DNA of 11,635 bases. It comes from Microbacteriaceae bacterium. GTDB taxonomy: Bacteria > Actinomycetota > Actinomycetes > Actinomycetales > Microbacteriaceae. A model generated the notes under the pieces. The model was not told where the DNA came from and did not search any database. It saw only the letters and a program-made list of their open reading frames with translations. The stretch is from NCBI GenBank assembly GCA_022701925.1, contig JAKONM010000108.1, forward strand, positions 1-11,635. Direction: 5' to 3'. Each line of letters begins with the position of its first letter. Position 1 is the stretch's first letter. Position numbers and translations under genes: made by a program. Of this stretch, positions 5,975 to 11,635 are shown piece after piece.

Positions 5975-7267
5975 TCAGTCGGCGTCGCCGACGGCCAGTC
6001 CGGTGGCCACGGGGTGCTCGCGCTCGACGCGGTCGACGGCGTCGGGCTCGGGCTGCGCGACCTCGCCGCGGTCGGCGGCGGCCAGCTGCCGGCGCACGGT
6101 GCTGAGCACGACGGCCGCGACCGCGACGGCGACCGCGGCCACCAGGAACGGCAGGTGCGCCTGCGGGTCGAACGCCTCCACCATCAGGCCGGCCGCGAAG
6201 GGGGCGAGCCCGCCGCCGATGAAGCGGACGAAGCCGTAGGTGGCGCTGGCGACCGGGCGCTCCACCGGAGCGATGCTCATCACGGCGGTGGTGACCAGCG
6301 TGTTGTTCACGCCGATGAAGGCGCCGGCGACGATGACGCCCGCGATGACCACGGCGTGGGTCTGGGAGAAGATCCCGATCACCGCCAGGTCGAGCGCCAT
6401 CAGGGCGAAGTTGACGTACAGGGTCTTCGCCGTGCCGAAGCGTCGCTGCAGGCGCGGCGCGACCAGCACGGAGAACACGGCGACGAACGCGCCCCAGCCG
6501 CAGAAGACGGCGCCGAGCAGGATCGGGCTGTCGATGCCCATCAGGAACGGGGAGTAGCCGAGCAGCGTGAAGAAACCCCAGTTGTAGAGCAGGCCGACGA
6601 CGCTCGTCAGCGCCAGCGAGCGGTGCTTCAGCGCCGCGAGCGGCTCGCCGAGGCGCTGCTTGTGGGCGGGCAGCGGCGTCTTCGGCAGCAGCACGAGCGT
6701 CGCGACCAGCGCGATGGCCATCAGCACGCTGACGCCGTAGAACGGGCCGCGCCAGCTGATGCTGCCCAGCACGCCGCCGATCACCGGGCCCAGCGCGATC
6801 CCGACCCCCAGCGCCGTCTCGTACAGGATGATCGCGCCCGCGAACCCGCCGCTGGCGGAGGCGACGATCACGGCCAGGCTCGTGGCGATGAAGAGGGCGT
6901 TGCCCAGGCCCCAGCCGGCCCGGAAGCCGACGATGCCGCCGATGGAGCCGGAGGACCCCGCGAGGGCCGCGAACACGACGATGATCGCGAGGCCGGTGAT
7001 CAGCGTGCGCTTGGCGCCGATGCGGCTGGAGACCCAGCCCGTGATCAGCATCGCCACGGCGGTGATGACCAGGTAGCTCGTGAAGAGCAGCTCCACCTGA
7101 GTCGGGGTCGCGTCCAGCTGCCCGGCCAGGCTCTTCAGGATCGGGTCGACCAGGCCGATGCCCATGAACGAGACCACGCAGGCGAAGGCGACCGCCCAGA
7201 CGGCGCGGGGCTGCGTGAAGGGGCTGGCGGCCGCGCCGTGGCCGGCCGTCGGGGTGGTGTCGTGCAT
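5975..7267 (-). CDS. MFS exporter, DHA1-like (12 transmembrane helices)
   Basis: A 430-residue integral membrane transporter of the major facilitator superfamily, likely a proton-coupled drug or metabolite exporter. Hydrophobic helices run from about 22-42 to about 372-390. Motif A is present as GWVSSRIGAKRT (77-88) between TM2 and TM3. TM5 carries the antiporter motif C-like ALGVGIALGPVIGG (152-165), typical of the 12-TM DHA1 drug:H+ antiporters. A basic cytoplasmic loop around 195-217 separates the two halves. The last ~40 residues are a hydrophilic acidic tail. ATG 7267 is chosen because AGGA lies 8 bases upstream and it starts one base after the MarR stop; an ATG at 7282 would overlap marR. 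The MarR neighbour suggests ligand-inducible export, but substrate is not readable from sequence. Confidence 0.9.
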   Translation of the reverse strand: MHDTTPTAGHGAAASPFTQPRAVWAVAFACVVSFMGIGLVDPILKSLAGQLDATPTQVELLFTSYLVITAVAMLITGWVSSRIGAKRTLITGLAIIVVFAALAGSSGSIGGIVGFRAGWGLGNALFIATSLAVIVASASGGFAGAIILYETALGVGIALGPVIGGVLGSISWRGPFYGVSVLMAIALVATLVLLPKTPLPAHKQRLGEPLAALKHRSLALTSVVGLLYNWGFFTLLGYSPFLMGIDSPILLGAVFCGWGAFVAVFSVLVAPRLQRRFGTAKTLYVNFALMALDLAVIGIFSQTHAVVIAGVIVAGAFIGVNNTLVTTAVMSIAPVERPVASATYGFVRFIGGGLAPFAAGLMVEAFDPQAHLPFLVAAVAVAVAAVVLSTVRRQLAAADRGEVAQPEPDAVDRVEREHPVATGLAVGDAD

Positions 7268-7268
7268 G

Positions 7269-7721
7269 TCAGGAGTCCTCATCGCGTCGGGGTGCGGGAG
7301 CGACGAGGTGGCGCAGAGCGGGCAGTGCGGCCGTCAGCGCGGCCTGGTCGTCCTCGCCGAGCAGCGCGAGCCGGTCGGCGAGGCGGCGGGAGCGGTCGGC
7401 GCGGTGGCGGTGCAGCCGCTCGTGCCCGGAGGGGGTCAGGCGGACGCGCTGCGCGCGGCCGTCGTCCGGGTCGGGCTCCCGCTCGACCCAGCCCGCCTCC
7501 GCGAGCCGGTTGACCAGCGAGGTCGTGGCCGGCTGGGTCACGCCCTCGGCCGCGGACAGGTCGGTGACCCGCAGCGGCCCGTCGACGTCCAGCCGGTCCA
7601 GCACGCTGAGCCCGGTGGCGGACACGTCCGTCCGTCGGCTGCGCCGCAGCCATGCGGCGATCTCCTCGAACGCCCGGCCGAGGGCGAGGTGCTCGTCGGC
7701 CGTCTCGTCGTTCATCCGCAT
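7269..7721 (-). CDS. MarR-family transcriptional regulator
   Basis: A 150-residue dimeric winged-helix repressor candidate. The core from about 35 to 105 has the HTH DLSAAEGVTQPATTSLVNRL (54-73) with recognition helix near 62-74. The wing, REPDPDDGRAQRVRLT (81-96), matches the MarR DxRxxRVxLT signature. Flanking helices at both ends would form the dimer interface. It is the first gene of a two-gene operon: its TGA is one base before the MFS ATG, so the pair is probably co-translated. The usual family logic is repression of its own operon, relieved by a small phenolic or toxic ligand; that is inference here. Start 7721 has GGTGA 7 bases upstream; an ATG two codons later is an alternative. Confidence 0.92.
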   Translation of the reverse strand: MRMNDETADEHLALGRAFEEIAAWLRRSRRTDVSATGLSVLDRLDVDGPLRVTDLSAAEGVTQPATTSLVNRLAEAGWVEREPDPDDGRAQRVRLTPSGHERLHRHRADRSRRLADRLALLGEDDQAALTAALPALRHLVAPAPRRDEDS

Positions 7722-7736
7722 CAGCGTATCACCGAC

Positions 7737-7744
7737 TTATATAA
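7737..7744 (-). promoter_or_regulatory. AT-rich -10/operator candidate of the marR-MFS operon
   Basis: TTATATAA is a self-complementary 8-mer and stands out in the GC-rich surroundings. On the minus strand it supplies a TATATA-like -10 about 16 bases before the marR start. CGGTTATA and CGGTGATA also form an imperfect direct repeat across it. MarR proteins typically bind short AT-rich dyads overlapping their own promoter, so this is the obvious operator candidate. No clear -35 is visible. Confidence 0.45.
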
Positions 7745-7772
7745 CCGGCCGATGCAACTGAGGGGGCTGGGG

Positions 7773-8027
7773 TCAGCGGAAGCCCTCCGGACGCTCCGCG
7801 TCGTCGTCGGTCGACGGCTCCGGCGAGGACTCGAACTCGGTCCAGGCGCGCTCGAACGCCTGCTGCTGGGCGGGCAGCGCCGTCTCGAAGTAGCCCTCGA
7901 AGATCGCGCGGCCGCCGGAGTCGGGGAAGTCGGAGAGCTGGGCGACCTGCTGGGCGAAGCCGCCGACGGCGTCGCCGCGGTCCTGCTGCCGGGAGAGCCA
8001 GTCGGGGAAGGTGGAGGTGGTGGCCAT
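7773..8027 (-). CDS. YozE SAM-like fold small protein
   Basis: An 84-residue cytoplasmic protein. From recall, its spacing matches Bacillus YozE: FPDWLSRQ (7-14), AVGGFAQQVAQLSDFP (20-35), an aromatic-rich middle helix FEGYFE (43-48), and FERAWTEFES (58-67). These correspond to the conserved F..WL, FA..., FP and F..AW..YES positions of the YozE SAM-like family, small helical bundles of unknown function. The C-terminal 15 residues are acidic and probably disordered. ATG 8027 gives the normal length of the family; a longer open frame to 8243 would overlap the divergent oxidoreductase and is rejected. It is divergent from the Ddn-like gene across a 58-bp gap. No clear Shine-Dalgarno is seen. Family call is fairly secure, function is not. 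Confidence 0.8.
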   Translation of the reverse strand: MATTSTFPDWLSRQQDRGDAVGGFAQQVAQLSDFPDSGGRAIFEGYFETALPAQQQAFERAWTEFESSPEPSTDDDAERPEGFR

Positions 8028-8085
8028 GCCCTGAGGTCTACCCGCCGGGATTGCGCGGGCGCTGGACGCGGCGCAGGATCGGGCC

Positions 8086-8523
8086 ATGCCGTTGACGGGG
8101 GAGTACGAGCCGAGCACCTCGGCCTGGGCGCGCGAGCAGGCGGAGCGGTTCGAGGCGACCGGCGGCGCCGAGGCGAACACGATGCGGGGCGTGCCGATCA
8201 TCGTGCTGACCTCGCTGGGCGCCCGCAGCGGCCGACTGCGCAAGACGGCGCTGATGCGGGTCGAGCACGACGGCCGCTACGCCGTCGTCGCCTCGAAGGG
8301 CGGCGCCCCCGAGCACCCGGTCTGGTACTGGAACCTGGTGCGGCACCCGCACGTCGAGCTGCAGGACGGCGCGGTCCGCCGCGACTACGACGCCCGGGAG
8401 GTCGACGGCGCCGAGCGGGAGGCGTGGTGGGCGCGCGCGGTCGAGGTGTGGCCCGACTACGCCGGGTACCAGACCAGGACCGACCGACGCATCCCCGTGT
8501 TCGTGCTGGAGCCCCGGGACTGA
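8086..8523 (+). CDS. F420-dependent (Ddn-type) nitroreductase-family oxidoreductase
   Basis: A 145-residue split beta-barrel protein of the deazaflavin-dependent nitroreductase family, related to mycobacterial Ddn. These enzymes use reduced coenzyme F420 to reduce quinones, nitroimidazoles or other electrophiles. Seen in the sequence are the cofactor phosphate-binding segment GARSGRLRKTAL (45-56), the conserved SKGGAPEHPVWYWNL (70-84), and a C-terminal YQTRTDRRIPVFVLEP (128-143). Length is typical of the family. ATG 8086 has AGGA at 8075-8078, 7 bases upstream. It is divergent from the YozE-like gene and followed 31 bp later by the acidic-protein gene. Physiological substrate is unknown; a role in menaquinone reduction or detoxification is usual for the family. 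No F420 biosynthesis gene is in view. Confidence 0.9.
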   Translation: MPLTGEYEPSTSAWAREQAERFEATGGAEANTMRGVPIIVLTSLGARSGRLRKTALMRVEHDGRYAVVASKGGAPEHPVWYWNLVRHPHVELQDGAVRRDYDAREVDGAEREAWWARAVEVWPDYAGYQTRTDRRIPVFVLEPRD

Positions 8524-8542
8524 CCGCTCGGGGTCCGAGCGA

Positions 8543-8548
8543 TACCGT
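8543..8548 (+). promoter_or_regulatory. Putative -10 hexamer before the acidic protein gene
   Basis: TACCGT fits TANNNT and ends 6 bases before the ATG at 8555. That spacing would give a leaderless or nearly leaderless transcript, consistent with the absence of a Shine-Dalgarno site. The identical hexamer occurs at 3220-3225 before another gene. Confidence 0.35.
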
Positions 8549-8554
8549 GACGGC

Positions 8555-8740
8555 ATGAGCGATCCCGAGGCCCTCGACGATCCGGGCGCCGTGCCGTCCG
8601 GCGGCCCGGGCGACGACGCCGCGGACGGCGGCAGCACCGGCGCGACCGCGCTCGACGACGAGGGCCCGGGCGACGAGGACCTGGCGGGCCCGGGCGACGA
8701 CGCCGCAGCCGGTGGGACGCCGGCCTCCGCTGACGACTGA
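8555..8740 (+). CDS. Small, extremely acidic repeat protein of unknown function
   Basis: A 61-residue predicted protein with 17 Asp/Glu and no Lys, Arg or His, rich in Gly, Ala and Pro. The unit GPGDD/E occurs three times (near 18-22, 37-41 and 45-49). At DNA level, 8603-8622 is repeated exactly at 8687-8706, with a 14-nt partial copy at 8663-8676. Third codon positions are almost all G or C, as in the neighbouring genes, which supports real coding. There is no signal peptide, membrane segment or recognised domain; it is probably disordered. The last 29 bases overlap the start of the GT4-like gene, suggesting co-transcription. There is no good Shine-Dalgarno. It could also be a spurious ORF in a GC-rich leader of the glycosyltransferase gene. 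Confidence 0.5.
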   Translation: MSDPEALDDPGAVPSGGPGDDAADGGSTGATALDDEGPGDEDLAGPGDDAAAGGTPASADD

Positions 8741-9938
8741 CCGGCGGCGCCGGCTGCGGGTGCTGCTGGTCTGCGGCGACCTGCGGCCGGGCCTCGACGG
8801 CGTCGCCGACTACGTCGTGCGGCTCGTCGACGAGCTGACCGCCGCGGGCGCGCACGTGCGCGTGCTGCACACGGGACCGCCCTCCGGCGTGCCCGGCGCG
8901 CGCTCGGTCGGCCGGCGCTGGGTCGGCGCCGGGCTGCTGGCGGCTGCGCGGGCGGCGCGCGGGGCCGACGTCGTGCACGTGCAGTTCGCCCCGTCGATGT
9001 ACCGGTTCCGGGCGGGCGTCGGCCTGCTGCCGCTGGTGCTCGGCCGCACTCCGCTGATCACGACTCTGCACGAGTACGGGTGGTGGCGCGTCGAGCGGCG
9101 GGTGCCGCCGCCGGTGTGGCGGGTCCTGGAGCGGCTGCGCCTGGCGGACCGCGAGACCCTGCTGCTGGTGCCGCGCAGCGCCCGCGTGCTCACGACCAAC
9201 GGGCGACACGACGCCGACGTGCGCCGCCGGTTCCACGACGCGGTGCGGACGGCCACCGTGCCCATCGGCGCGAACGTGAGCGTCGAGCCGGGCGTCGACC
9301 GCTCCGCCGCGCGATCCGCCGTCCGCGCGGAGCTCGGCGCGGGCGAGCAGGCCGTGCTGGTCGCGTTCTTCGGCTTCGTGCACCCGGTGAAGGGCGTGCG
9401 GTACCTGGCGGAGGCGGTGGCGGCGCTCGCGGCCGAGGGGCGCGACCTGCACCTGCTGGTCGTCGGCGGCTTCGAGTCCCTCGCGCTGCCGGCCGACGAG
9501 GCCGCCGCGTTCGAGCAGGAGCTGCGCGGGCAGATCGCGCAGACGGGCGCGGGGTCGCGCACCACGCTCACCGGGTTCCTGGCCCCGGCGGAGGCCTCCC
9601 GCCTGCTGGCGGCCTGCGACGTCGCCGCCCTGCCCTTCACCGCCGGCGTGACCGGCAAGAGCGGCTCGCTGCTGACGGCGCTCGGGCACGGCCTGCCGAC
9701 CGTGGTCACCTCCGGCGAGCAGCGGGACGACGAGCTGGAGGACGGACGGCAGGTCGTCGTCGTGCCGCGGGTGCGTGACGGCGCGGCGCTCGCGGACGGG
9801 CTGCGCCGGGTGCTCGACGACCGCACCCTCGCGACGCGGATCGCTTCCGCGGGTGCGGAGTGGGCTGCGCGGCGCTCCTGGACGACGATCGCGCAGCAGC
9901 ACCTGCGCGTGTACGGCGAGGCGGTGGAACGGCCGTGA
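8712..9938 (+). CDS. GT4-like glycosyltransferase (GT-B fold)
   Basis: A 408-residue cytoplasmic or membrane-associated glycosyltransferase. The N-terminal Rossmann domain has the acceptor-side pattern GLDGVADYVVRLVDEL (27-42), VVHVQFAP (87-94) and TLHEYGWW (118-125). The C-terminal, nucleotide-sugar domain begins near 215 with FFGFVHPVKGVRYLAEA (219-235), continues with a GG-containing strand LHLLVVGGFES (246-256), and TLTGFLAPAEASRLLAACDVAALPF (285-309). It ends the donor site with GVTGKSGSLLTALGHGLPTVVT (312-333), a variant of the E-x7-E region lacking its usual first glutamate. GTG 8712 overlaps the acidic-protein gene; GTG 8760 is an alternative and neither has a clear Shine-Dalgarno. 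The TGA overlaps the next gene's GTG. Donor and acceptor sugars are unknown. Confidence 0.85.
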   Translation: MGRRPPLTTDRRRRLRVLLVCGDLRPGLDGVADYVVRLVDELTAAGAHVRVLHTGPPSGVPGARSVGRRWVGAGLLAAARAARGADVVHVQFAPSMYRFRAGVGLLPLVLGRTPLITTLHEYGWWRVERRVPPPVWRVLERLRLADRETLLLVPRSARVLTTNGRHDADVRRRFHDAVRTATVPIGANVSVEPGVDRSAARSAVRAELGAGEQAVLVAFFGFVHPVKGVRYLAEAVAALAAEGRDLHLLVVGGFESLALPADEAAAFEQELRGQIAQTGAGSRTTLTGFLAPAEASRLLAACDVAALPFTAGVTGKSGSLLTALGHGLPTVVTSGEQRDDELEDGRQVVVVPRVRDGAALADGLRRVLDDRTLATRIASAGAEWAARRSWTTIAQQHLRVYGEAVERP

Positions 9939-10927
9939 AGGACGTCGTGCTGGTCGACACCATGGGCGGGCTCGGCGACCTGGTGCTGGCCCTGCCGCTG
10001 GTCGAGGCGCTGTCCCGCTCCCACCCCGGGGCGCGGTTGACCGTCGTCACGACCGCGCCCTGGCACGTGCTGCTGCAGCGGGATCCCCGCGTGCAGCGGG
10101 TCGTGCCGGTGCTCGGCCGGGACGGTGCCGTCATCGCGGCCACGGCGACGGCGGTCCTGGAGGCGGTGCGCCCCGAGCTGGCCGTGACCACCAACCGGCA
10201 GCACGGACTGCCCGGGCTGCTCGAGCGCACCGCGGCGACGGCGGTGACGGATCTGTGGCGCCGCCCGCCCGCCGACGAGCCCGTCGACCTGCGCATGCTG
10301 CGGCTGCTCGCCGAGGACGGCGTGATCGACGCCGCGCTCGCCGCGGTGCCGCCGCGGCTCGCCGTCGGCGACGACGAGCGGGCGGCGGGCGCCGCGCTGC
10401 TCGACGACCTGGGCGCCGAGCGGCCGGTGCTGCTGTTCCCCGACTCGGGCATGCCCGTGAAGCACTGGCCGCTGCCCTCGTGGGCGGACGCGGTGCAGCG
10501 GCTGCGCCGGCGAGGGCGGGTGCCGGTCGTCGTGAGCCAGGTCGAGCAGCAGCGGACGGCCCTCGCCGCGGCGGGCGCCGTGATCGCGCCGCCGCTGCCG
10601 ATCCGGGCGGTGGCGGGGCTCGCCGCGGCGGCCGCGGATCGCGGCGGCGTCGGGGTGGGCGGGGACACGGGGCCGGTGCGGCTCGCCGCCGCGGCCGGCA
10701 CGCCGGTCGTCGGGCTGTTCGGCGCCACCGCGGCGGGGCGCTACGGCTACCGGGGGCGGGTCCGCAACCTGCAGGGCCTGCCCGGCTGCACCGTGCGCCG
10801 CCCCACCGCCATCACTGAGCAGGAGTGCTGGTGGACGGCCCGCTGCCCGCTCACCGCCGACCACGCGCCGGCCTGCATGGCGGACGTGGCCGTGGACGAC
10901 GTAGTAGCGGCAGTGCTCGCGCTCTGA
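9935..10927 (+). CDS. GT9-family glycosyltransferase (heptosyltransferase-like)
   Basis: A 330-residue GT-B enzyme of the family that includes ADP-heptose:LPS heptosyltransferases. The N-terminus has MGGLGDLVLALPLVEAL (10-26), matching the GT9 glycine-rich loop, then PGARLTVVTT. The central linker ends in LLFPDSGMPVKHWPLPSWADAV (167-188). The donor-site signature is GGDTGPVRLAAAAGTPVVGLFG (242-263). Four cysteines, at 285, 298, 304 and 314, cluster in the C-terminal part. GTG 9935 overlaps the GT4 stop (GTGA), with GGTGGA 6 bases upstream, so the pair is probably translationally coupled. Since actinomycetes lack LPS, it more likely adds a sugar to a cell-wall or exported glycopolymer than to lipid A core; that is inference. 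Family assignment is confident. Confidence 0.88.
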   Translation: MKDVVLVDTMGGLGDLVLALPLVEALSRSHPGARLTVVTTAPWHVLLQRDPRVQRVVPVLGRDGAVIAATATAVLEAVRPELAVTTNRQHGLPGLLERTAATAVTDLWRRPPADEPVDLRMLRLLAEDGVIDAALAAVPPRLAVGDDERAAGAALLDDLGAERPVLLFPDSGMPVKHWPLPSWADAVQRLRRRGRVPVVVSQVEQQRTALAAAGAVIAPPLPIRAVAGLAAAAADRGGVGVGGDTGPVRLAAAAGTPVVGLFGATAAGRYGYRGRVRNLQGLPGCTVRRPTAITEQECWWTARCPLTADHAPACMADVAVDDVVAAVLAL

Positions 10928-10944
10928 CGCGCGGCGCGGGTCAG
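10924..10944. terminator. Weak hairpin spanning the convergent stop codons
   Basis: CTGAC (10924-10928) and GTCAG (10940-10944) pair, with further imperfect GC pairing inside. Each arm contains the stop codon of one of the two convergent genes. It may serve as a bidirectional terminator, but the stem is short and has an internal mismatch. Confidence 0.25.
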
Positions 10945-11635
10945 CGGGCGATCGAGCAGGTCTTCTGCGCCGCGGTCTGCCCGCGCAGGCCCGAGATCTC
11001 CGACGGGTCGGTGCTGGTGCTGGCCGACGGCGAGGGGGAGGGGGAGGCGGTGCCGCCCGACTTCTTCTTCGACAGCCGCGTGCTGAGGCCCAGCGCGTCC
11101 TTGCCCAGCGTGATCCGCTGGTCCGTCTGCACCCGCTCCAGCAGCGCCGTCGCGACGGCGGGGTTCGGCACGACCTTGTTGCGGTCGTAGGGGTCGTCCA
11201 TCGCCGGGTACTGCACGAACACCATGTTGTCCAGGTCGACGTCCTTGATGGCCAGCGCCATCTGCACCATCGGGTCGATGCCGGCCAGCGACTTCGACAG
11301 CTTGATGCTGTCGGCGGCCGCGTTCGCCAGGGCGTAGAGCTTGGTCGGGTCCGAGAAGGTGTTCGCGCTCGTCATCTTGCGCAGCAGCGACGACATGTAG
11401 GCCTGCTGCGAAGCGATGCGCGACAGGTCGCTGCCGTCGCCGACGCCGTGCCGGCTGCGCAGGTAGGCCAGCGCGGTGCGGCCGGAGATCACCGAGCGGC
11501 CCTTCTTCAGCCGCAGGCCGGAGTCGGGGTCGTCGATCGCCTTCGTGCTGCAGACCTCCACGCCGCCGACCGCGTCCGCCATCTTCACCGTGCCCTCGAA
11601 CGAGAACAGGGCGGCGTAGGGGATGTTCAGGCCGG
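10941..11635 (-). CDS. LCP (LytR-CpsA-Psr) family cell-wall ligase, N-terminus beyond window edge
   Basis: A partial gene: the frame is open through the right edge, so the start, any membrane anchor and the first part of the catalytic domain are missing; about 230 residues are visible. LCP proteins transfer undecaprenyl-linked glycopolymers (teichoic acids, arabinogalactan, capsule) to peptidoglycan at the outer face of the membrane. Seen are FEGTVKMADAVGGVEVC, then GLRLKKGRSVISGRTALAYLRSRHGVGDGSDLSRIASQQAYM, which carry the conserved ALAYLRSR and D-x2-R-x3-Q residues of the active site. The domain is followed by a disordered Ser/Pro/Thr tail and a short end, GQTAAQKTCSIAR, with one Cys. An internal GTG at 11588 is not the true start. 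It converges on the glycosyltransferase pair 13 bp away, supporting a joint role in wall polymer synthesis. Confidence 0.9.
   Translation of the reverse strand, partial: GLNIPYAALFSFEGTVKMADAVGGVEVCSTKAIDDPDSGLRLKKGRSVISGRTALAYLRSRHGVGDGSDLSRIASQQAYMSSLLRKMTSANTFSDPTKLYALANAAADSIKLSKSLAGIDPMVQMALAIKDVDLDNMVFVQYPAMDDPYDRNKVVPNPAVATALLERVQTDQRITLGKDALGLSTRLSKKKSGGTASPSPSPSASTSTDPSEISGLRGQTAAQKTCSIAR

Noticed and set aside
5939..7513. Plus-strand ORF (524 codons) opposite the MFS gene
   Set aside because: Arg/Asp/Gln-rich antisense translation with no family features; the minus strand encodes a clear transporter.
7158..8558. Plus-strand ORF (466 codons) across MarR, the YozE-like gene and the Ddn-like gene
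   Set aside because: It overlaps three supported genes on both strands and has no recognisable domain.
11032..11050. G-rich tandem gaggg repeat in the LCP gene
   Set aside because: It simply encodes the Pro/Ser-rich C-terminal tail of the LCP protein on the minus strand.

Overview
The window is very GC-rich by eye and tightly packed. It has GTG starts, short actinobacterial -10 hexamers (TANNNT), an F420-type (deazaflavin-dependent) oxidoreductase and an LCP cell-wall ligase. This points to a high-GC actinomycete. The C-terminus of the LCP protein and the overall gene flavour make me favour Microbacteriaceae or a close relative; that placement is an inference. No plasmid, phage, IS or CRISPR signature is visible. 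The layout looks chromosomal and mostly housekeeping.

Left part (1-4090): an acyl-CoA oxidase/dehydrogenase-like gene (minus strand) is preceded, further right, by a solitary beta-class DNA methyltransferase (minus strand). Divergent from the methyltransferase is a secreted, low-complexity protein with an FnIII-like C-terminal domain (plus strand). A strong hairpin at 4109-4146 closes this block from both sides.

Middle (4163-5660): three minus-strand units, each with its own hairpin terminator, are tRNA-Arg(ACG), a PHP-domain phosphoesterase carrying an N-terminal PolX-type helix-hairpin-helix domain, and tRNA-Ser(GCU). An apparently non-coding stretch (5661-5974) follows. Then comes a two-gene minus-strand operon in which a MarR-family regulator precedes an MFS exporter by one base, with an AT-rich putative promoter/operator in front.

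Right part (7773-11635): a small YozE-like protein (minus) is divergent from a Ddn-type F420-dependent oxidoreductase (plus). Next is a plus-strand run of a very acidic 61-residue protein, a GT4-like glycosyltransferase overlapping it, and a GT9-like glycosyltransferase overlapping the GT4 stop by 4 nt. An LCP-family protein converges on them from the right and runs off the window edge. The two glycosyltransferases plus the LCP ligase suggest synthesis of a surface glycopolymer and its attachment to peptidoglycan.

I do not see a clear new defence or mobile system. The items most worth a second look are the PolX-like HHH-PHP protein without a polymerase core, the acidic protein with no basic residues, the secreted FnIII-like protein beside the orphan methyltransferase, and several precise palindromes in intergenic DNA.
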